From SIBU01 sp964430335 (GTDB taxonomy: Bacteria > Patescibacteriota > Minisyncoccia > Phycocordibacterales > SIBU01), in contig CAYSEN010000008.1 of NCBI GenBank assembly GCA_964430335.1, positions 1 to 42,032 on the forward strand: 42,032 bases of DNA, read 5' to 3'. Every line of letters begins with the position of its first letter. Within the stretch, counting starts at the first letter, position 1. Positions 6,965-13,056 of the stretch are shown here, in pieces. The notes beneath the pieces are model-generated. The model was not told the DNA's origin and made no database searches. It was given only the letters and a program-made list of their open reading frames with translations. The translations under genes were made by a program, and so were the position numbers.

Positions 6965-7678
6965 TTATGGAAAACGTGCTCTTAACCGTTCGGCAAAGTG
7001 TCTTGCGTCAGTCTCTGGTGGTGCGTGATCGAGAGCCGCCTGAGCATCCTCGGGGTTGTCAGCTACCACAGCTCTGGTAATAGTCAGCTCACACCAACGT
7101 TTAATCGCCTTCCTCCCCGCTTTAGTACGCTCGTTGGTATTTCGATATACGATCTCCGCCTGCTCTTGGGTGAGGCACGCATCGATCCACTTCAAAAGAA
7201 CAAGCTCTTCAGCCTTACCACCGTCGGGTATGGCTTTTGCCTGGGCCAGAATTCCTTGGAAACGATCAAAGTGTGTGTCGAAGGAACTACTCCGGACGCA
7301 TACCCGGCGCCAGTGTCTCAAAGACGAGGCATACACCCACGTATCGGGTGGGGCGTTGTAAAATGCCTGTCTTGCCCTTTCATAACTATCGGCATGCTTG
7401 ATCATTGCCCACGTAGCACGAGACCACCTGGACTTATTTCTCCAGGAAGGTTTTGATGCGTAGGTAATTTTTGCACTTGATACCGCAGCAAAGGCTTCGT
7501 CAAACGACGAGGCTTTATCAGTTCTAACGAAACCAAATAATTCACCCACCACAGAGACCCCCTTTCTAGTTCTAAATTTAAGACCAAAACCAACTACAGT
7601 GAGGATACCACTCGCAAGGTGCATAATCAACACGAGGCAAATTAAAATATAGCAAAAAAGTAAAGTAGTGCAACACAT
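6965..7678 (-). CDS. Unknown protein with helical repeats, GC-richer than neighbours
   Basis: A 237-aa hypothetical protein. The N-terminus (about residues 5-30) is hydrophobic and could be an anchor; an internal ATG (MHLASG) about 18 codons in is an alternative start. The remainder is rich in Ala, Arg and Trp and shows at least two loosely repeated helical units: YERARQAFYNAPPDTWVYAS and EDAQAALDHAPPETDARHFA. Both carry an AP-P turn, reminiscent of TPR/HAT-type repeats. Base composition is visibly more GC-rich than the flanking genes. It is beside tRNA-Thr(GGT), a typical landing site for acquired DNA. I do not recognise a family. Confidence 0.65.
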   Translation of the reverse strand: MCCTTLLFCYILICLVLIMHLASGILTVVGFGLKFRTRKGVSVVGELFGFVRTDKASSFDEAFAAVSSAKITYASKPSWRNKSRWSRATWAMIKHADSYERARQAFYNAPPDTWVYASSLRHWRRVCVRSSSFDTHFDRFQGILAQAKAIPDGGKAEELVLLKWIDACLTQEQAEIVYRNTNERTKAGRKAIKRWCELTITRAVVADNPEDAQAALDHAPPETDARHFAERLRARFP

Positions 7679-7708
7679 TTGTAGCTTTTGGCAAAATGTG
7701 TTTTGTGA

Positions 7709-7714
7709 TAAAAT
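7709..7714 (+). promoter_or_regulatory. -10 box for leaderless gene at 7721
   Basis: TAAAAT lies 6 nt before the ATG at 7721, with TTGGCA at 7688-7693 as a possible -35 box (15-nt spacer). The spacing predicts a transcript starting at the ATG. Confidence 0.5.
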
Positions 7715-7720
7715 GTCTGT

Positions 7721-8029
7721 ATGGAAACTTTAATTAAAGCTGATATTTTCTTTTTTATATCATCTGTTGGTTTTGTTATTCTCAGCATAATGCTTGGAAT
7801 AGCTCTCTTTTATTTTATACGTGCTGGAAAAAACCTATACGACATTTCTGAATCTATCCATACTCATTTCAAGGAATCAGAAGAATTTTTCCTAGACATG
7901 AAGGATAAATTAGAAAACAATCTGATATTTAGAATGCTCTTCCCTACATCGCGAAGAAGAAAGACAACAAGAACCCGAAAAACACGCGATGTGCCACACG
8001 AAGAAACCGGTGAAGATAACCAAAATTAA
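7721..8029 (+). CDS. Single-TM membrane protein, unknown function
   Basis: A 102-aa protein with one TM (about residues 10-34, FFFISSVGFVILSIMLGIAL...), an amphipathic stretch (about 36-65, NLYDISESIHTHFKESEEFF), and a basic, disordered tail (SRRRKTTRTRKTRD). The layout resembles DUF948-like membrane proteins, but the match is loose. It is followed 20 nt later by a YtxH-like gene in the same direction, and the pair probably forms an operon that ends at the terminator at 8458. Confidence 0.7.
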   Translation: METLIKADIFFFISSVGFVILSIMLGIALFYFIRAGKNLYDISESIHTHFKESEEFFLDMKDKLENNLIFRMLFPTSRRRKTTRTRKTRDVPHEETGEDNQN

Positions 8030-8049
8030 TTATTAATTAATAAAATAAT

Positions 8050-8436
8050 ATGCCAAAAAAGAAATCAGAAGGAAATGCTTTGGAATTAACAGCGATCGGT
8101 GCAGGACTAGCAGGCCTTGCAGCTACAGCTTATTTTTTCCTAGGACCTAAGGGCAAAAAACATCAGAAAGATGCGAAAGCTTGGGCGATTAAAATGAAAG
8201 GTGATGTTGTTGAAAAATTGGAACAGGCAAAGGAAATCTCTGAACCAGTTTACGAGCAGATAATAAATTCTGTTGCAGGTGATTATGAAAAAGGCATGCG
8301 GGCTGGAAAAGAAGAAATTGCTGAACTTGCCGCAGATTTGAAAAAACATTGGAGTACAATCAGTAAGACTGCCATCAAAGCAAAGAACAAATTGGCAAAG
8401 GATGCCAAAGGAGTCGCAAAAAAGGCAGGACTCTAA
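8050..8436 (+). CDS. YtxH-like membrane-associated protein
   Basis: A 128-aa protein with an N-terminal glycine/alanine-rich TM (about residues 13-32, IGAGLAGLAATAYFFLGPKG) and a long, lysine- and alanine-rich amphipathic helix to the C-terminus. This matches the general build of YtxH / gas-vesicle-like stress proteins found in many Gram-positives and CPR. Function is unknown; a role in envelope stress is only family lore. No Shine-Dalgarno is seen. It is second in an operon with the single-TM protein. Confidence 0.7.
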   Translation: MPKKKSEGNALELTAIGAGLAGLAATAYFFLGPKGKKHQKDAKAWAIKMKGDVVEKLEQAKEISEPVYEQIINSVAGDYEKGMRAGKEEIAELAADLKKHWSTISKTAIKAKNKLAKDAKGVAKKAGL

Positions 8437-8457
8437 ATTTAAGAAGGTATGAAAAAT

Positions 8458-8482
8458 AAAACTCCGCATTATGCGGAGTTTT
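8458..8482. terminator. Bidirectional intrinsic terminator
   Basis: A 10-bp stem AAACTCCGCA/TGCGGAGTTT with a TTA loop, flanked by A and T tracts on both sides. It ends the plus-strand operon (stop at 8436) and overlaps the stop of the convergent minus-strand gene at 8481. Confidence 0.85.
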
Positions 8483-9620
8483 ATTTTGCGACCTCGTTTT
8501 TGTATTTATCTATACTGTCCCAGAAGCCGTTGCCGTCCGTGTCCATTTTGTTTGGGTCAGTATTTACACACGTTGTATTAGTTTTTTGGCACACGGTTGT
8601 CTCTTCCTGATCTGTGAGGCCATCAGTGTCTGAGTCTATTACCATTGCGTTTAATTTAATTTCGGCGTCTTGCGAAGATTTTACGACCGCGAAGTTTTTG
8701 CTTAATACTTGTGCTAATTTTAGCGAACCACTATCGTCTTTTACAAAAAATAGAAGTTTTTTATCGAAGCCTAATGAAGTGCTACTGTTATTCGGTTTTA
8801 AGTTGGTATATAAAATTATCTGTTTATCATCTGACACATTATTTACAAAAACACTTTTGTCCGAAATGCCAGTAAGATTTATTGCCAAGAGAGCAGCCTT
8901 CTTGCAATCATTCAACTTTGTCTTTGCACACTCCTTTGTAGGATTTATAAGAACATCATTTAACAAAGTAACACTACCGGTTTTAGATTTTTCCTGTAGA
9001 GCTGCCAAATATTTATCATAAACAGCCCACGCCTCCTCGGGAGTAATCTTTATGATTACTGGAGCAGTCGAGGTGCTCACTTCAACCACAGGCGTTTGAA
9101 CGGGGTTCTGATTCATAATATCTGAAGCCGTCACAATCGGACCTCCCTCCTTAGGGGTGTTGTTTTCTTCTGTACTTTTTGCCGAAGAATTACCGAAAGG
9201 TGTCTTTTTTATTAAAGATGAAATGGTATTTGAAACAAAAGCGCCAACCTTATCTTTCAGCTCAGGCATTAAAAAATAGACGCCTGCACTACCGCCGACA
9301 ATGATTAAGAGTAGTGAAATTATTATCACCCACTTTAGATATGACTTACTCTCGGCAGGTGCAGGATTAAAAGTCGCCATACCATTACCCATGACAGGAT
9401 TAAAGGCTGTTTTGTTTGGTATAGGACTAACATTTACTGGAGGCCTCTCAACTGGTGGCATGGTACTCACTGGAGCAGGAGTCATACTAGGACCCACAAC
9501 TACGTCTATATCTACCCCACTCCACCCAGAGTTCTGTAACTCTGTGCGAATTTGAGCATCGGTCATTCCAAAACCTCTTGCGTCGTCGACGTATTTTTGT
9601 AAATCAGGAGTCACTGGCAT
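8481..9620 (-). CDS. Membrane-anchored protein with GW helical module and TSP3-like calcium repeats
   Basis: A 379-aa protein. Residues 8-42 (GMTDAQIRTELQNSGWSGVD...) are the same small helical module as at the N-terminus of the LDT/DD-peptidase fusion. A proline-rich linker follows, then one TM (about residues 95-120), an extracytoplasmic linker, and a domain of about 120 residues starting at TPEEAWAVYDKYLAAL. The C-terminus has acidic DSDTDGLTDQEE and DTDGNGFWDSIDKY motifs like thrombospondin type 3 calcium-binding repeats. The middle domain is not recognised. TAGAAT at 9627-9632 is 6 nt before the ATG (leaderless). Likely a surface or envelope protein. Confidence 0.8.
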   Translation of the reverse strand: MPVTPDLQKYVDDARGFGMTDAQIRTELQNSGWSGVDIDVVVGPSMTPAPVSTMPPVERPPVNVSPIPNKTAFNPVMGNGMATFNPAPAESKSYLKWVIIISLLLIIVGGSAGVYFLMPELKDKVGAFVSNTISSLIKKTPFGNSSAKSTEENNTPKEGGPIVTASDIMNQNPVQTPVVEVSTSTAPVIIKITPEEAWAVYDKYLAALQEKSKTGSVTLLNDVLINPTKECAKTKLNDCKKAALLAINLTGISDKSVFVNNVSDDKQIILYTNLKPNNSSTSLGFDKKLLFFVKDDSGSLKLAQVLSKNFAVVKSSQDAEIKLNAMVIDSDTDGLTDQEETTVCQKTNTTCVNTDPNKMDTDGNGFWDSIDKYKNEVAK

Positions 9621-9678
9621 GCAATAATTCTATCATAGAAATTTTTTCTAAATAGTTTTTTATCCACCTTTTTATATA

Positions 9679-10081
9679 GTAACCAGCTCACTTGTTTTTT
9701 CTGCTGAAAAACATAGATCAGTTTTTTGATCACTAGGCGTATTCAAAGTAATTTATTGACTCATCGTGCCGGGGTCGACCGCGACTAAAACTTTTCCGTC
9801 GAAAAGTTTTGTCTGGTCACCAACTCGCTTGTTTTTTCTGCTGAAAAAACATAGCTCCGTTGTTCGACCTCGGCGCAATCAAAGCAGTTTGATTGCTCCG
9901 GTCACGCAAAAACCGGCTGATGCCGGTTTGTTGGCGCGCCCGGCCGGGGTCGAACGCTACTCGTTCAGTACCCCGATTGGATTTTCTGTTCGTGAAGACA
10001 CTCCAGAAAATGCTCAATCGGGCTTCGACCCCGGCACGAAAGCATCACATGCTTTCTCGGGCTTCGTACGCTTCGCTTCTG
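9679..10081 (-). repeat. tRNA-Asp 3' array with two module types
   Basis: This stretch holds no gene. Read in tRNA sense it contains, first, a hairpin spacer, an inverted T-arm copy (GCCGGGGTCGAA, near 10024-10035), a core beginning GCCCGATTGAGC and ending AATCGGGGTACTGAAC (module B), and an exact 22-bp copy of the tRNA 3' end (9934-9955, identical to 10081-10102). Then come a terminator, and a module A unit: hairpin with AACTGCTT centre (9875-9896), inverted T-arm with one mismatch (9862-9874), GGAGCTATG, hairpin with AGCA loop (9831-9850), GCGAG, and hairpin with GACG loop (9787-9810). A further partial module A lies near 9679-9760. Confidence 0.85.
9908..9930 (-). terminator. Intrinsic terminator inside tRNA-Asp array
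   Basis: Stem AAACCGGC/GCCGGTTT with a 4-nt loop followed by five T on the minus strand. It comes directly after the 22-bp copy of the tRNA-Asp 3' end, as if the copied tRNA end plus terminator were a functional tail. Confidence 0.7.
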
Positions 10082-10155
10082 CGCGCCCGGCCGGGGTCGA
10101 ACCGGTAACCTCTCCCGTGACAGGGGAGTGCTCTAACCAATTGAGCTACGGGCGC
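10082..10155 (-). tRNA. tRNA-Asp (anticodon GTC)
   Basis: Acceptor GCGCCCG/CGGGCGC, D loop AATTGGTTA, anticodon stem CTCCC/GGGAG with loop CTGTCAC (GTC), and T loop TTCGACC. The discriminator is G, as expected for Asp. It is followed by CAG, so CCA is not encoded. The last T-stem pair (49-65) is an A-C mismatch. Confidence 0.95.
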
Positions 10156-10235
10156 ATAAAATATCGCATGACAAATGTAACAGATTTTTAGAAATTGGGC
10201 AAACAAAAGCGGTCTGGAAAAGACCGCTAACCATC

Positions 10236-10667
10236 TCACCGAAATTCCCAAAAGAAGCCCACCCCTATCATCACCCTCTCTGTGACCGCCGTGGGACTAT
10301 CCCAAATACAGAGCGGGCAAACTATCTCACAGGTGGAAACTCGGACAATTCGCCCGAAGATGTCTGTTCCCTCCTCTGGCTTGTAGTCCACACACTGGTG
10401 GACGTAGTAAAGCCTAGGCCAGACCACCCTCTCCGACTCTGCCAGCCTGATTTCAGTTGGCATTTCACCAGCCGGAACTGTGGGCCACAGCAGATTGACC
10501 CTGGTTACGGCGTTGGTCAAAACCTCCACAGGCGCGTTTGTGAACCTCACTACCGAACCGGTAGAGCCCAGTATCGGAGTCGAGAACATCGACAATCCGA
10601 TCGAATTAGTCTGCCCTCTTGCACAGACTATGAACCACATCACTGCTAACGCGGCGATGGTTTTCAT
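10236..10667 (-). CDS. Small secreted protein of unknown function
   Basis: A 143-aa protein with a likely signal peptide (MKTIAALAVMWFIVCARGQ) and no further TM. The mature part has a CEIVCPLC segment plus another Cys (HQCVDY), so disulfides or metal binding are possible. It is clearly more GC-rich than the surrounding genes and sits between two tRNA-associated arrays. No family is recognised. The composition and location suggest acquired DNA, but an intact frame with a sensible signal peptide argues that it is a real gene. Confidence 0.55.
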   Translation of the reverse strand: MKTIAALAVMWFIVCARGQTNSIGLSMFSTPILGSTGSVVRFTNAPVEVLTNAVTRVNLLWPTVPAGEMPTEIRLAESERVVWPRLYYVHQCVDYKPEEGTDIFGRIVRVSTCEIVCPLCIWDSPTAVTERVMIGVGFFWEFR

Positions 10668-10768
10668 ATGTTTTGCACCGACTCACTACGGTAATTCTAT
10701 CACCTTCTTAAGCCTAGGTTTTATAGGAAATCAGTAAAATGTTTTGGTCAAATTTGGAGATAAAAAAT

Positions 10769-11206
10769 GGAGGGGTCGACCCTTGCGGGATCATTACAGG
10801 TTTCCCATTTTCTCAAAATAGGAATTTCTCGAAAATATAGGAGAACCTTTTCGACCCCCACCCGAGAGTGCATTTAGCACTCTCTTCCGTCACTAATCTC
10901 ACTTTGTTCGTTGTGACGGAGGTGGGGATCGAACATTACATGTTCAGTACCCCGATTGGCTCGCTAGGAAGCTCGGCTCAATCGGGCTTCGATCCCCACC
11001 CGAGAGTGCATTTAGCACTCTCTTCCGTCACTAATCTCACTTTGTTCGNNNNNNNNNNNNNNNNNNNNNNNNNNNNNNNNNNNNNNNNNNNNNNNNNNNN
11101 NNNNNNNNNNNNNNNNNNNNNNNNNNNNNNNNNNNNNNNNNNNNNNNNCCCCACCCGAGAGTGCATTTAGCACTCTCTTCCGTCACTAATCTCACTTTGT
11201 TCGTTG
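10769..11206 (-). repeat. tRNA-Met 3' array (module B type), interrupted by assembly gap
   Basis: Repeats start at 10861, 10999 and 11154 (CCCGAGAGTG), a period of 138 bp for the first two. In tRNA sense each unit has a stem CCGTCAC/GTGACGG, a hairpin GAGAGTGC/GCACTCTC, an inverted T-arm copy GTGGGGATCGAA, the core GCCCGATTGAGC to AATCGGGGTACTGAAC also found at tRNA-Asp, and a direct copy of the tRNA 3' end (TTCGATCCCCACCTCCGTCA). The outermost unit (10769-10860) has a different core between GGGGGTCGAA and GGGTCGACCCC. No gene is seen. Confidence 0.85.
11049..11148. other. Assembly gap (100 N)
   Basis: Exactly 100 N bases lie inside the tRNA-Met repeat array. A round 100-N run normally marks a gap of unknown length, so repeat copy number here is not known. 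Confidence 0.97.
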
Positions 11207-11279
11207 TGACGGAGGTGGGGATCGAACCCACGACCCCGGGCTTATGAGTCCCGTGCTCTACCTACTGAGCTACTCCGTC
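11207..11279 (-). tRNA. tRNA-Met (anticodon CAT, elongator type or Ile2)
   Basis: Acceptor GACGGAG/CTCCGTC fully paired, so not an initiator. D loop is AGTAGGTA, the anticodon loop region is CTCATAA (CAT), and the T loop is TTCGATC. The last anticodon-stem pair is an A-G mismatch. Discriminator A is followed by CAA; CCA is not encoded. A tRNA-Ile with modified CAT anticodon cannot be excluded from sequence alone. Confidence 0.93.
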
Positions 11280-11324
11280 GATTGCCATATAATACACAAA
11301 AATCGCCAAAAACAAAAAATCTGG

Positions 11325-11927
11325 CTAGAATCTTTTATCCCTTAGTAAAATATAGCCAAGTGCGCTATAAAAAATTACACCGAAGAGTATTGGCAAATCA
11401 AACGAAAGAATTGACATAATGAGCTCTTTTGTAAAAAATTCAGTGTAGGCCCCTCCCTTTAAAAGAACGAAATAATTGGCAAATCCGTTGAATGACACTA
11501 GGGCAATCGGTATTGAAATTGCGAGGGTGATAAAAGGGACCGCGAATACCCTACTAGATAAAAATTTTACGACAATGGAATACGCTATATAGAACAAAAC
11601 AAAATTACTGGCAACAATACTTAGAATCGATTGATTGATTCTAAAGACCAGCGCCGGCTCATAAACAAACACGATGGCTATGAGCAGTATTCCACCTTCT
11701 AAAAATAATGAATAAACCGTGTAGGATAGAAACTCGTCGACATTTTTAACCGAAAGATACTTATAAATCGTATAAAAAAACGAAATCACAAAACATAGAC
11801 TAAAAACAATAACTCCTCTTTCAAAATCAGAATTCCCAACTTGAAAAAACTGCATCAACTTGAAAATTCCAACTGACAAAAGAGTAGTAAGAAAGTTTAA
11901 TAGAAATATGTACATAGTTACCGTCAT
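11325..11927 (-). CDS. Polytopic membrane protein, unknown function
   Basis: About 200 aa with roughly six hydrophobic segments and very few charged residues apart from the C-terminal LLRDKRF. I chose the ATG at 11927 (MTVTMYIFLLNF), because the frame upstream runs antisense through the initiator tRNA and cannot be coding. The next ATG (MYIFLL, 11915) is also possible. No family is recognised. It lies alone between the two CAT tRNAs, with no clear promoter box. Confidence 0.7.
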   Translation of the reverse strand: MTVTMYIFLLNFLTTLLSVGIFKLMQFFQVGNSDFERGVIVFSLCFVISFFYTIYKYLSVKNVDEFLSYTVYSLFLEGGILLIAIVFVYEPALVFRINQSILSIVASNFVLFYIAYSIVVKFLSSRVFAVPFITLAISIPIALVSFNGFANYFVLLKGGAYTEFFTKELIMSILSFDLPILFGVIFYSALGYILLRDKRF

Positions 11928-11999
11928 GATTAAATTATATTTTATCACAAATTGACGATTTGATTTAGTAATGTTTATGTGTAATACTGTTGTCGTTAT

Positions 12000-12070
12000 A
12001 GCGGGGTAGAGTAACAGTAATTCGCAAGGCTCATAACCTTGAGATCCCCGTGCAAATCGGGGCCCCGCAA
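12000..12070 (+). tRNA. Initiator tRNA-fMet (anticodon CAT), reduced D arm
   Basis: Acceptor AGCGGGG/CCCCGCA leaves an A1-A72 mismatch, and the D stem GAGT/ATTC has A11-T24; both are initiator hallmarks. The anticodon stem is CAAGG/CCTTG with loop CTCATAA, so the usual three G-C pairs are A-T, G-C, G-C. The D loop is only about 7 nt and lacks the GG pair. T arm CCCCG-TGCAAAT-CGGGG. Discriminator A is followed by CAAG, so CCA is not encoded. Confidence 0.88.
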
Positions 12071-12327
12071 CAAGAATAAAAAATAGCCACATTTTTGTGG
12101 CTATTTTTTATTCTTGCGGGCAGTAAGCAAACTGCTTTGCTTACGTCCCGATTTGCAAGCCGGAGCATGTCGCTTTGCGACGGCGAGGAGGGGTCGCGAC
12201 CTTCGTTGTGTAGCCTGTTACTTTTCTTAAAGTAACAGAGCGGAACAGAAGAGTTGTGACCAAATCGGGGCCCCGCAACAAGTATAGAAAAGCCCGCAAA
12301 CGCTTCGCGTTTGCGGGCTTTTCTATA
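12071..12327 (+). repeat. tRNA-fMet 3' array: module A unit bracketed by long hairpins
   Basis: Directly after the tRNA is a 19-bp perfect hairpin (12072-12115). Then come a hairpin GTAAGCAAACTGCTTTGCTTAC (12123-12144), an inverted 11-bp T-arm copy (12147-12157), CGGAGCATG, a hairpin GTCGC/GCGAC, GCGAG, GGGGTCG, a 10-bp hairpin (12215-12238), and GTGACC. A 22-bp exact copy of the tRNA 3' end follows (12261-12282, same as 12053-12074), then a second perfect 21-bp hairpin (12283-12327) with a 3-nt loop. The direct copies are 208 bp apart. Both long hairpins could end transcription. No gene is present. Confidence 0.88.
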
Positions 12328-12345
12328 TAAATACTTAAATCTAAC

Positions 12346-13044
12346 TTAAATATAGTGAAACTCCTTAAACACTTGTTCATAGAGCCCCACAACCCTCTTC
12401 GCTTCCCTCTCAGTCATCATAAAATTACTACCTTCATGAGCAACTGCATTTCTAACCTTGTGAGCCTCCCAGGCCTGATCGATAGTAAGAAAATCGCTTC
12501 TTTCTACTGCTTTTAATTTGTCGGCTACAGTTTCTCCGTGATAACTCATCTTAGTAAGCATTTCATCTAAGACAATGTCACACTCCAAAATCGCCAGGCG
12601 CCAGTCACTCGGATTAGTCGAATGTATGTGCTCGGTAATTTTTTCCCACCTTGGATTTGAGTGTCCTTCTTCTTCATGATGACTATCAGAGTGTCCATGA
12701 CCTCCAGATTCCGCGTGTGCCCCCGCCGATTCACCATGACCATGGCTTTCTCCATGCGAGTCGTGTGCGCCGTGTCCATCATGCTCGCCGTGACCATCAT
12801 GACCATGACCGTGTCCGTGCATTTTTTCTAAATAGTCATGCATTATCGCGCTCGTACGAATTGAACAGTAAATAATTCCTGTCAAAAATAACAAAGACAG
12901 AACCAAGGAATAAGGCTTTATTAAAACAATAAAGTAGAAAATCTTATCAACGATTGGATCGCTGTTTGGTAGATATCTTCCAGTTAAAAGGTCGTAAATA
13001 TGTTGATAGAAGCTATTTAAATCGAGAAATTTTACGCTTTCCAT
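12346..13044 (-). CDS. Membrane protein with His-rich linker and HEPN-like domain
   Basis: A 232-aa protein. One or two hydrophobic segments lie in residues about 30-62. Residues about 75-128 are a low-complexity HGHGHGHDGHG-type linker with about 17 histidines, probably binding metal ions. The C-terminal domain (about 135-232, WRLAILECDIVLDEML to EAHKVRNAVAHEG) has an R-x4-H motif (RNAVAH) in a helical context, like HEPN domains. HEPN proteins are often RNases, but many related membrane-linked copies in CPR have no assigned role. The long hairpin at 12283-12327 lies just after its stop and may terminate it. No Shine-Dalgarno is seen. Confidence 0.72.
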   Translation of the reverse strand: MESVKFLDLNSFYQHIYDLLTGRYLPNSDPIVDKIFYFIVLIKPYSLVLSLLFLTGIIYCSIRTSAIMHDYLEKMHGHGHGHDGHGEHDGHGAHDSHGESHGHGESAGAHAESGGHGHSDSHHEEEGHSNPRWEKITEHIHSTNPSDWRLAILECDIVLDEMLTKMSYHGETVADKLKAVERSDFLTIDQAWEAHKVRNAVAHEGSNFMMTEREAKRVVGLYEQVFKEFHYI

Positions 13045-13056
13045 AATTTAATTAAC

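Noticed and set aside
8481..8640. Dockerin in the protein at 8481-9620
   Set aside because: The acidic motifs (DSDTDGLTDQEE, DTDGNGFWD) fit thrombospondin type 3 repeats; the paired F-hand helices of a dockerin are missing.
9766..10191. 141-codon plus-strand frame across the tRNA-Asp array
   Set aside because: It consists of repeats and the antisense tRNA; repeated peptide segments mirror repeated DNA.
10045..10251. 68-codon minus-strand frame over tRNA-Asp
   Set aside because: It is the tRNA and repeat array translated; no independent coding sign.
6390..11206. CRISPR-like arrays
   Set aside because: The units are 138-183 bp, copies are near identical without unique spacers, they are tied to tRNA 3' ends, and no cas gene is seen.
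11928..12092. Longer start for the membrane protein at 11325-11927
   Set aside because: The extension is antisense to the initiator tRNA and its flanking hairpin.
6512..12170. GGAGC-ATG in module A as a ribosome site and start codon of a small gene
   Set aside because: The spacing to the ATG is only 1-2 nt, and the sequence after the ATG is a hairpin that differs between copies and gives no conserved peptide.
6390..12327. Prophage or integrative element at the tRNA genes
   Set aside because: No integrase, recombinase or phage structural gene is found near the tRNAs; only short non-coding units are present.
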